Positions 1 through 5,495 of a stretch of 5,800 nucleotides of DNA are shown here, piece after piece. A program made the translations under genes and the position numbers. The notes beneath the pieces are model-generated. The model did not search any database and had not been told where the DNA came from. It was given only the letters and a program-made list of their open reading frames with translations. Location of the stretch: positions 1-5,800 of the forward strand of contig DNSU01000015.1 in assembly GCA_003499585.1 (NCBI GenBank). The letters run 5' to 3'. The DNA is from Cyanobacteria bacterium UBA9579 (GTDB lineage: Bacteria; Cyanobacteriota; Vampirovibrionia; Gastranaerophilales; UBA9579). Numbering within the stretch: the stretch's first letter is position 1; every line of letters starts with the position of its first letter.

Positions 1-25
1 TTACCTATCTAGCAATTCGAGTTTA

Positions 26-1627
26 TTAATGTCCTGAGTTTGAACAGGAAGTCACATCAAGTGATTTACATTTTTCTTTAATAGTTAAAGTAATTAATGC
101 AGCAAGTAAAACTGCAACTCCTGAAACTATAAAAGCATATTCCCAATGGTGAGTCATACCATCTGCAACCTGCATAGGATTTCTGGTAATTAGATAGCCT
201 ACTGCAACAGATGAGAGAATTTGTGGACCGGCAATAAATAAGTTGAATTTACCCATAGCTGAACCCTCTGTACCAGGCTTAATATGCTCGGTTAAGAGTG
301 CAAATGGTAGAGCTAAAACTGAAGCCCAGCCAATACCTGCAATTCCCATAAATACGAGAACACTTGTGGCATCTTTAGCAATAAATGCTAAGCCAAAGAA
401 TGCTGCTGACATTGCAGTAAGTGCAAGGGCATGCACCACTTTTTTACCTAACTTACCACATATAATTCCAAGAGGAATTGAAACAACCAGACAAACTGCA
501 TTAAATATAGCAAATGCTGTTTGAGAAACATTTGTTGCAGCTAGTATTTGAGCTGAGAACTGTGTTTTAACAGCTTCTGTTGCCGCTGATAAATCAGGAA
601 TTGCAAAAACATTATGAACTACATAATTATTGAAATAAATGAACATAGACATAATGCCAAGCCATGTGAAGAACTGCATAGCGCATAATTTATATGCTTC
701 TTTAGACGGGAAGCTGATTAATGCCATTGTAAGCATTGGAATACTTAAGATTAAAACAAACCAGGATAATAACTGCGCAATTGAATCTTTTGCAGAAAGA
801 TCATAATTTCCAAATACATAAATTAAACTTGTAACTATAAGTGAGAATACTGCACTTATAGCAAAATTTCTTACAGGTTCAAATGCACTTTCAGTGTTAT
901 CTTCTGTCTTAACTGGTTTATTTTTCTCAGGTGTAGTAACAGAGGTCCAAATCATCGCTACTGTAAAAGCAATTGCGCCCATTAAAAATTGTTGCTGAAT
1001 AGACATCTGATACCCAAAAGCCCAGTTAACAAAAGGAGCCGTACCAAATGCGATTACAGCACCTGCACCAATTGCAAAGCTTAAGAAAGAATTCGCTAAA
1101 GCATGCTGTTCAGGTGGAGCAACATCAGGAATTAATGCTCTATAAGGGCCTTGGCTAACATTTACGCATGCATCAATAATCCATAGGAAGGCTGCAGCGA
1201 CAACTATTGCAGAGATAATTCCAAAATGACTGGCAATAAATGCTGAGTTAGGAAATGCAATAAGACCTAAACTACCTAAGATTGCACCAACTAACAAGAA
1301 TGGACGTCTTCTACCCATTTTTGTCCAGACATTATCACTAATAACTCCAATAACAGGTTGTACGAGAATACCTGTAATAGGGCCGGCTAACCAGATTAAT
1401 CCAAATATTAATGGAGTAGCTCCTAATGGTTCGGTTACTCTGGCAGATAAGCCTATTTGCATTGACCATGCAAACTGGATACCAATAAATCCAATACAAA
1501 GGTTCAATAATTGCAAAACGGTTAGTCTTGGCAATACAAATGTAGGTGCAACTGCTTGTTCCTGTACAGTTTGTTCTTGTACCTGCACTTCTACACTTGA
1601 ATTTTCAAATGTTGCATCAGATGACAT
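26..1627 (-). CDS. MFS transporter, SLC45/sucrose:cation symporter-like
   Basis: Predicted inner-membrane secondary transporter, 533 residues. Residues 36-110 carry the SLC45/GPH pattern: a first helix with GFIGIQF, a second with GPITGILVQPVIG, then SDNVWTKMGRRRPF at 97-110, the G-RRRP-F loop typical of SLC45 and plant sucrose carriers. A second family motif, DAC.N..QGPYRAL..D, lies near 152-168, and QFFTWLGIMSMFIY at 318-331. Family members move sucrose, maltose or related sugars with protons; the substrate here is inference. I count about 14 hydrophobic segments rather than 12, the extra pair lying near 255-306. The N-terminal 30 residues are hydrophilic, with a VQEQ repeat. I chose the ATG at 1627 over the in-frame TTG at 1642 because the TTG overlaps GGAGAAA (1634-1640), which is well placed for the ATG. 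It is transcribed away from the paralogue operon and no sugar-catabolic gene is visible beside it. Isoleucine is mostly ATT in the part I read, unlike the ATA-rich genes to its right. Confidence 0.85.
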   Translation of the reverse strand: MSSDATFENSSVEVQVQEQTVQEQAVAPTFVLPRLTVLQLLNLCIGFIGIQFAWSMQIGLSARVTEPLGATPLIFGLIWLAGPITGILVQPVIGVISDNVWTKMGRRRPFLLVGAILGSLGLIAFPNSAFIASHFGIISAIVVAAAFLWIIDACVNVSQGPYRALIPDVAPPEQHALANSFLSFAIGAGAVIAFGTAPFVNWAFGYQMSIQQQFLMGAIAFTVAMIWTSVTTPEKNKPVKTEDNTESAFEPVRNFAISAVFSLIVTSLIYVFGNYDLSAKDSIAQLLSWFVLILSIPMLTMALISFPSKEAYKLCAMQFFTWLGIMSMFIYFNNYVVHNVFAIPDLSAATEAVKTQFSAQILAATNVSQTAFAIFNAVCLVVSIPLGIICGKLGKKVVHALALTAMSAAFFGLAFIAKDATSVLVFMGIAGIGWASVLALPFALLTEHIKPGTEGSAMGKFNLFIAGPQILSSVAVGYLITRNPMQVADGMTHHWEYAFIVSGVAVLLAALITLTIKEKCKSLDVTSCSNSGH

Positions 1628-1633
1628 AAATAC

Positions 1634-1640
1634 TTTCTCC
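1634..1640 (-). promoter_or_regulatory. Ribosome binding site that sets the transporter start
   Basis: Read on the minus strand the sequence is GGAGAAA, then GTATTT and ATG, a six-base spacing. The alternative TTG start at 1642 would place the Shine-Dalgarno inside the coding region, so the shorter protein starting MSSDATF is preferred. Confidence 0.75.
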
Positions 1641-1741
1641 AATTCCTAAGTAAAAATTTAGCTTTTATTACTTACTAAAGTATATACAGTTTCAAAAAAC
1701 CTTACTATTTATAATAAAGAAAATAGAGATAAAACTCAAAT

Positions 1742-1790
1742 TTTATTATTTATTTTCAGATTATTTAAGTTTTAAAAAATAAATAATAAA
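1742..1790. repeat. Perfect 15-bp A/T-only inverted repeat
   Basis: The left arm TTTATTATTTATTTT (1742-1756) is the exact reverse complement of the right arm AAAATAAATAATAAA (1776-1790), with a 19-base spacer. The arms contain no G or C and there is no adjoining T-tract after a GC stem, so this is not a classical terminator. It lies between divergent promoters and could be an operator, an extrudable cruciform or a product of base composition. The symmetry is directly visible; any role is inference. Confidence 0.6.
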
Positions 1791-1816
1791 TTAAAAATTC
1801 ACTATATTCTTAATTT

Positions 1817-1846
1817 TTGTAAAAAAGAGTTCAACAAAAGTATAAA
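1817..1846 (+). promoter_or_regulatory. Candidate sigma-70-type promoter for the paralogue operon
   Basis: TTGTAA at 1817-1822 and TATAAA at 1841-1846 are separated by 18 bases, giving a plausible start near 1853 and an untranslated leader of about 75 bases. In such AT-rich DNA, matches to the -10 box are common, so this is only the best-spaced candidate. Confidence 0.4.
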
Positions 1847-1927
1847 TAAAGCATTTATAAAGACAAAATTGTTTTTATATTAATGGAAGATATTGTTAAA
1901 AAATACAGTTAGGAAGTTTGGAAGAAA

Positions 1928-2893
1928 ATGGATAGAATTACTATCAGTAAAAATCAATATTGTCCAAATTTGCTGCAGCCACAGCAAAGAAAACTTGTGA
2001 CGAATAGTAATTCACAGGTTTTTAGTAGTTTTTATACTCAGCCCATTGTAAAAACTCTAAACCCATCTAATGATGGCAAATTTTCTTTTAAAGAAGCTGG
2101 TAAAAATTTTATTAAAGGCGCAACTTCTTTTATTACAGAAGCAATAAAACATCCCGTAAAATCTTTAGCAATTATTGGCGGATTAGGAGTAGCAGCAATA
2201 CTCTGTCCACCAATAGGCTCGGTAATGATAGCATCAGGGGCTATCACAGGTGTACTTGCACTGGGATCAGGAGTAATAAAAGCGACTAAGTGTGCATATA
2301 ACAAGGATTATGACGGAATAGAGAAATCATTTACAAATATAGGATCCGGAACATCAACACTTGCACTTTCAGCAATATTTGCAAGAGGAGTAGGATCTGC
2401 GAAGGGTATAAAATATTCAAAATTTAAGCCTACATCAAAAGGAATAAATAACTGGATAAAAGATTCTTATGTCGCCATAAAACAACAAGGTTTTAGATCA
2501 GGAGATATAAGAGCATCTCTAGACTTGGCAGAAACAAATCTACAAGCGGGATATCAAACACTAAAAAGCTGGCATAATAATAAAAATACAGGCACTAGCA
2601 TTATTAAAGCTTTTAGAAACGAGCGTTGGAACGCTCTGAAAAAAATGCATGGCAAACAAACAATTATCACTCAAGATAATCAGACAATTCCAACGGGAAT
2701 AATTAATAAAGCAAAGATATATCTTTCACAAGACAAAACCCAGGCAATTAAAAATATTAATAATAAAATTCAAGCCAGGCAAAAACTGGATATACAAGAC
2801 TTGAAACTCTCCGATGATATTATACACAGCCTTTGGACACCACATGAATTCATTAAACAGTCATGGACATTTGCTCAAAACAAGAATAATTAA
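1928..2893 (+). CDS. Hypothetical protein, first of two tandem paralogues (EF-hand-like loop plus glycine-rich hydrophobic hairpin)
   Basis: Function unknown, 321 residues, no signal peptide. Residues 1-40 are polar and poorly conserved with the paralogue. Residues 45-56, NPSNDGKFSFKE, fit the spacing of a 12-residue EF-hand loop (N1, S3, D5, G6, F8, S9, E12), though position 1 is Asn rather than the usual Asp. Next come a basic amphipathic stretch ending IKHPVKSL and a hydrophobic Gly/Ala-rich segment (about 79-117) broken by LCPPIG and containing a GxxxG. Residues 128-150 (YDGIEKSFTNIGSGTSTLALSAI) are strongly shared with the next gene. The C-terminal half is charged, probably helical. Two Shine-Dalgarno candidates precede the ATG: AGGAAG 11 bases upstream and GGAAG only 3 bases upstream. 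Isoleucine is ATA about as often as ATT. The family looks like one I recall as multi-copy in Gastranaerophilales, but this was not checked. Confidence 0.8.
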   Translation: MDRITISKNQYCPNLLQPQQRKLVTNSNSQVFSSFYTQPIVKTLNPSNDGKFSFKEAGKNFIKGATSFITEAIKHPVKSLAIIGGLGVAAILCPPIGSVMIASGAITGVLALGSGVIKATKCAYNKDYDGIEKSFTNIGSGTSTLALSAIFARGVGSAKGIKYSKFKPTSKGINNWIKDSYVAIKQQGFRSGDIRASLDLAETNLQAGYQTLKSWHNNKNTGTSIIKAFRNERWNALKKMHGKQTIITQDNQTIPTGIINKAKIYLSQDKTQAIKNINNKIQARQKLDIQDLKLSDDIIHSLWTPHEFIKQSWTFAQNKNN

Positions 2894-2932
2894 ATTATAG
2901 ACAGATCAAACTATACTAATTGGAGAAAAAAT

Positions 2933-3976
2933 ATGAACTCAGCAAACGGGATTCAGCTAAACCTCGACTATATGAATATGCAACAATCTTCATCATTAGA
3001 ATTGATGCAAGCATTAAATATATATCCTGTTTCAATATACTCTTTTGGCAATCCAAATACGCATTATAATTTATATAATTTTGACAATAATTCTGTTGTA
3101 CACAAACCAAATCCGGCTAATGACGGCAAATTTTCGTTACAAGAATTCGGCAGGAATGTAACAAAAGGCGCATTAAATCCATTTAAAAAATTTGCAAATG
3201 CACTAATAAAGCATCCGGTAAAAACTTTATCCATAGCCGGTATAATGATGGGGGCAGCCGCGCTATGTCCACCCATTGCTGTTGCCGGTGTAACAGCAGG
3301 GGCTGTAGGTGGAGCATTTATGCTTGGTAAAGGAATGGTGAAAACAACAAAAAATCTGGTAAAAGGTGAATACGACAAAGCAGAGAAAAGTGGTCAAGAT
3401 ATAGGTGAAGGCATAACTACACTAACTCTTACAGCAATTGGTGCAAAAACTTTACAAAGAAGCATAAATGGAAAAACCTTTACAAAATTCGAATTATCAA
3501 CTCAAGGCGCAAAAACCTGGACTCAAGAGTCATATCAGGCAGTTAAAAGCACAATGAAAACTGATAACTATGCCACTATTGGAAACTTTCTCAAAATAAA
3601 TAAAGAAGCAGCTATAAATACATACAAAAGCAGTCCAAGCAAAGGAGACATACTAACTAAATTCAACAATTTCAGGAAAGAATCCCTGAATAGGATTCAA
3701 CAATATGACAGGAATATAGCAAATAAGACAGATCTATCAACAATAGCAAAGGCAAAAAAATATGTTGAATCAGGAAAACTAGATGCTCTGCAAACTTTTG
3801 AAAGAAACGCTCTAGATCGATCAATAAATAATACAGAAGAAATTAAAAATATTTTTAATATGTATAAGAGCTTTCTGCCAACCAATATAGCTAAAAAGGC
3901 AAAGCAAACAATGCACAATGATGTTGGATTCGGTGTTCAATATAGTGCAGACACAATATATCAAGTAATTAAGTAA
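2933..3976 (+). CDS. Hypothetical protein, second of two tandem paralogues (EF-hand-like loop plus glycine zipper)
   Basis: Function unknown, 347 residues, homologous to the preceding gene over most of its length. The N-terminal 57 residues are Asn/Tyr/Gln-rich and unlike the paralogue. NPANDGKFSLQE (60-71) repeats the EF-hand-like loop, followed by GRNVTKGA, then LIKHPVKTLSI (91-101). A hydrophobic segment (about 99-135) has the LCPPIA kink and a glycine zipper at G119, G123 and G127. YDKAEKSGQDIGEGITTLTL (147-166) matches the paralogue's YDGIEKS..IG.G. segment, and a KF...G...W...SY.A.K pattern follows near 185-205. The C-terminal half is lysine-rich and probably alpha-helical; IAKAKKYVESGKLDAL near 271-286 aligns with IINKAKIYLSQDKTQAI in the first protein. 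GGAG at 2922-2925 lies 7 bases before the ATG. The gap from the upstream stop is 39 bp with no promoter or terminator seen, so co-transcription is likely. Possible roles include a membrane-associated or secreted structural or effector protein; nothing decides between them. Confidence 0.82.
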   Translation: MNSANGIQLNLDYMNMQQSSSLELMQALNIYPVSIYSFGNPNTHYNLYNFDNNSVVHKPNPANDGKFSLQEFGRNVTKGALNPFKKFANALIKHPVKTLSIAGIMMGAAALCPPIAVAGVTAGAVGGAFMLGKGMVKTTKNLVKGEYDKAEKSGQDIGEGITTLTLTAIGAKTLQRSINGKTFTKFELSTQGAKTWTQESYQAVKSTMKTDNYATIGNFLKINKEAAINTYKSSPSKGDILTKFNNFRKESLNRIQQYDRNIANKTDLSTIAKAKKYVESGKLDALQTFERNALDRSINNTEEIKNIFNMYKSFLPTNIAKKAKQTMHNDVGFGVQYSADTIYQVIK

Positions 3977-3986
3977 CTAGCAAAAT

Positions 3987-4015
3987 AAAAAGGAATGCTT
4001 TTAGCATTCCTTTTT
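3987..4015. terminator. Bidirectional intrinsic terminator between convergent genes
   Basis: GGAATGCT (3992-3999), a TTT loop and AGCATTCC (4003-4010) form a perfect 8-bp stem. Flanking AAAAA (3987-3991) and TTTTT (4011-4015) extend it to 13 bp and give a U-tract on either strand. It lies 10 bp after the second paralogue's stop codon and 4 bases beyond the encoded CCA end of the convergent tRNA-Leu, so it can end both transcripts. Confidence 0.88.
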
Positions 4016-4019
4016 TAAA

Positions 4020-4108
4020 TGGTGCCCTGGGCCAGACTTGAACTGGCACTGGGTTTGAGCCCAACCGGATTTTAAGTCCGGCGCGTCTACCGATTCCGCC
4101 ACCAGGGC
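4020..4108 (-). tRNA. tRNA-Leu(UAA)
   Basis: Complete class II tRNA, 89 nt including an encoded CCA. The acceptor strands GCCCTGG (4108-4102) and CCAGGGC (4030-4024) pair fully, with discriminator A at 4023 and CCA at 4022-4020. The D-arm contains GGCGGAATCGGTAGACGC. The anticodon stem CCGGA/TCCGG encloses the loop CTTAAAA, which puts UAA at 4074-4072. A long variable arm (TGGGCTCAAACCCA) identifies the leucine type, and the T-arm is GCCAG-TTCAAGT-CTGGC. It reads the leucine codons UUA and UUG. There is no group I intron in the anticodon loop, unlike many cyanobacterial and plastid tRNA-Leu(UAA) genes. Confidence 0.97.
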
Positions 4109-4130
4109 ATCTCCCTTGTTGTCCAGTATT

Positions 4131-4136
4131 ATTATA
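4131..4136 (-). promoter_or_regulatory. -10 box for tRNA-Leu
   Basis: The minus strand reads TATAAT, a perfect -10 consensus, 22 bases upstream of the mature tRNA 5' end, giving a predicted start near 4124 and a short leader. TTGCAA lies only 12 bases upstream, too close for a normal -35, and TTTATT at about 16 bases is a weak alternative. The -35 is therefore not assigned. Confidence 0.5.
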
Positions 4137-4274
4137 CTATATTTCTCTTTGCAATAAAGATATTATTACAAACTTCTTATTTCGTCTATAAAAATTTTTC
4201 GATTTCCATTAGAATAGTACATCAAAAGTGATATATATCAGCGCAATTCCTAAGTTTAAAACGATTATATAAGT

Positions 4275-4775
4275 TTAAACTTCTTTAGAATTTATACCGC
4301 TTATATTCTCATCAGAATAAATTCTAATATTGCTAACTTCTAATAACGCAGAAGTTACTCCTTTTCCCTGTTTTTTAACGCCATCAAATTCCCCGGAATA
4401 AATTTGCTTAACACCACATGATGGGCTATTTTCTTTCAATATAAATGCTTTAATTCCAGACTTTCTGGCAAAATGCAAAATTTGATTTGCTCCTCTTTTA
4501 AAGTGAGCTGTTACATCTTCACCATTTTTATTTATGACTCTTGCTTTATTAAGCCATACATCAAAACCGTCACCATCTATTATTTCGGCCTGTACTCTGG
4601 GAGTTGGCAGCCCTCCTAATTGCTCAGGACATACAGGCATAAGGATTATTTTATCAGTTTCAAATTCATTCTTTAAAAAATCCATTACGGCATTATGATC
4701 AAAATCTCCGCACATATCACCGTCATATCTGCATTTAAAGAATCCTAAACAACCGCTTATACCTACTTTTATCAT
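4275..4775 (-). CDS. DUF523/TudS-family [4Fe-4S] thiouracil desulfurase
   Basis: A 166-residue cytoplasmic protein covering the whole DUF523 domain (Pfam PF04463), with no second domain such as the YbgA-type extension found in some relatives. Characterised TudS enzymes remove sulfur from 2-thiouracil, giving uracil, using a [4Fe-4S] cluster held by three cysteines. The hallmarks are present: VGISGCLGFFKCRYDG at 4-19, MPVCPEQLGGLPTPR at 46-60, a GEDVTAHFKRGA segment at 85-96, and LKENSPSCGVKQIYSG at 113-128. The likely cluster ligands are C9, C49 and C120, assigned by motif position; C15 and C22 are additional. AGGAAA (4781-4786) lies 5 bases before the ATG. It shares no operon partner in view, and no clear terminator follows, only the palindrome AAGTTTAAACTT at 4271-4282. 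Desulfuration of thiolated bases is known for the family; the physiological substrate here is inference. Confidence 0.9.
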   Translation of the reverse strand: MIKVGISGCLGFFKCRYDGDMCGDFDHNAVMDFLKNEFETDKIILMPVCPEQLGGLPTPRVQAEIIDGDGFDVWLNKARVINKNGEDVTAHFKRGANQILHFARKSGIKAFILKENSPSCGVKQIYSGEFDGVKKQGKGVTSALLEVSNIRIYSDENISGINSKEV

Positions 4776-5114
4776 AATAGTTTCCTTATTATCTTTTGTT
4801 TTCCTAAAATACTGGAAAAAGAGAGCGTAGTTGCTATTTTAATGTTACAAAAAATTAAACTTAATTAAAAAAATTGAAATCCCACAAAAAACTATTAATA
4901 TTTATTTTGTAAACTAATTCTTCTATAAATCAATTATTCCAGAAAACTTATTGGTAAGGAAGGCAGGAAATTTTATGTATTTTCAAAACATTAAGAAATA
5001 TTAACAATTTTCAGTTTTTTTTAATGGTTAATTCAAAAAATCATTAAAGAAATATGAATACTCTGCCGATATAGAAATTAAGAAGATTAATTAATATACG
5101 GGAGCGAAAAAAGT
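4776..5114. other. Divergent intergenic region, 339 bp, mostly featureless AT-rich DNA
   Basis: It lies between the leftward desulfurase and the rightward coiled-coil gene. It contains the desulfurase Shine-Dalgarno, a nine-codon open frame at 4975-5004 preceded by purine-rich sequence, an eight-T run near 5014-5021, a sigma-28-like sequence at 5045-5072 and GGGAG at 5100-5104 before the rightward gene. No sigma-70 pair with good spacing stands out for the desulfurase; TTGTAA and TACGCT on the minus strand are a weak possibility. No RNA gene is recognised. Confidence 0.6.
5045..5072 (+). promoter_or_regulatory. Possible sigma-28-like promoter
   Basis: TAAA (5045-5048), 16 bases, then GCCGATAT (5065-5072). 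The FliA-type consensus is TAAA, 15 bases, GCCGATAA, so the -10 matches at 7 of 8 positions with the spacer one base long. It lies 42 bp before the ATG of the coiled-coil gene. No flagellar gene is in view and whether this organism has a sigma-28 factor is unknown. Confidence 0.3.
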
Positions 5115-5441
5115 ATGGGCTTAGCAGCAAGTCAAGCAAGATTTTTATCCCTAACAGCAAGGAAGAGTGACCTGGAATTTAATGGACAACAAATTAACCA
5201 GGAAAGAATGAGACTGTCATATCAAACATCAACACTGTTTAGCGATATTTTAACCCTTACTGATCCAGCTCAATATGAACTTAAAGAGCTTGAAATAGAA
5301 GATTACCATCGACAAGATCGTATTCTTGAAATGGAATTGAAAAATATTGATACACAACAAAAAGAAGTTCAAACAGAAATAGACGCAGTTAAGAAAGTAA
5401 TTGATAAGAACGTCGAAATGACATTCAAAACTTTCGCATAA
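5115..5441 (+). CDS. Small coiled-coil hypothetical protein (MGLAASQAR family)
   Basis: A 108-residue protein without a signal peptide or membrane segment. The N-terminus MGLAASQARFLSLTARKSDLE resembles a motif I recall at the start of many uncharacterised Gastranaerophilales proteins, as does the end ...QTEIDAVKKVIDKNVEMTFKTFA; this is memory, not a search. Residues 12-45 are probably one helix. Residues about 56-98 form a heptad-patterned helix, with L71, L75, I78, Q82, V85, I89, V92 and I96 alternating 3-4. DPAQY near 50-54 is the likely turn, so an antiparallel helical hairpin is expected. Such small helical hairpins can be structural, secreted or assembly subunits, but nothing here fixes a function. 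GGGAG (5100-5104) lies 10 bases before the ATG, slightly long. The next gene begins 54 bp downstream on the same strand, suggesting an operon. Confidence 0.8.
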   Translation: MGLAASQARFLSLTARKSDLEFNGQQINQERMRLSYQTSTLFSDILTLTDPAQYELKELEIEDYHRQDRILEMELKNIDTQQKEVQTEIDAVKKVIDKNVEMTFKTFA

Positions 5442-5479
5442 CTATTAACTGGAAATTAAGAAGAGAGTTATTAATTCCT

Positions 5480-5487
5480 AAGGAAGG
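5480..5487 (+). promoter_or_regulatory. Ribosome binding site for the truncated last gene
   Basis: AAGGAAGG ends 8 bases before the ATG at 5496, and a second purine stretch, AGAGGA, sits just before the start. The strength of this site is the main support for choosing this start. Confidence 0.6.
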
Positions 5488-5495
5488 TAGAGGAT

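Larger units (their letters stand above)
1628..1927. other. Divergent AT-rich intergenic region
   Basis: This 300-bp spacer separates the leftward transporter from the rightward paralogue operon and has no credible open frame. It holds the transporter Shine-Dalgarno, the perfect A/T inverted repeat at 1742-1790 and a candidate rightward promoter at 1817-1846. For the leftward gene, TATACT and TTGAAA can be read on the minus strand around 1681-1695, but not at canonical spacing, so I assign no promoter there. Confidence 0.6.

Noticed and set aside
1..25. Possible terminator or neighbouring gene end left of the transporter
   Set aside because: Only 25 bases are available and they show no hairpin or coding signal.
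243..524. A 93-codon plus-strand open frame inside the transporter gene
   Set aside because: It lies entirely opposite a well-supported coding sequence, has no convincing ribosome site and gives a low-complexity product; it is an antisense shadow.
2038..2304. An 88-codon minus-strand open frame within the first paralogue
   Set aside because: Opposite the conserved EF-like and hydrophobic region of a real gene; its Pro/Ile/Ala-rich product is the mirror of Gly/Ala-rich coding.
2916..3378. Minus-strand open frames (2916-3110 and 3064-3378) over the second paralogue
   Set aside because: Antisense to conserved coding sequence; the second mirrors the hydrophobic hairpin. No independent support.
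3697..3918. A 73-codon minus-strand open frame
   Set aside because: Antisense to the lysine-rich end of the second paralogue; no ribosome site or recognisable family.
1928..3976. Toxin-antitoxin or defence operon
   Set aside because: The two genes are paralogues of similar length without a recognisable nuclease, protease, kinase or DNA-binding motif, so this label is unsupported.
4251..4282. Direct repeat TAAGTTTAAA (4251 and 4270) and palindrome AAGTTTAAACTT
   Set aside because: Short, A/T-dominated and at the end of a gene; no T-tract hairpin or known site. Likely compositional.
5475..5485. TTCCTAAGGAA palindrome over the last gene's ribosome site, as a possible translation switch
   Set aside because: The arms are 5 bases with a one-base centre, which cannot fold as an RNA hairpin.
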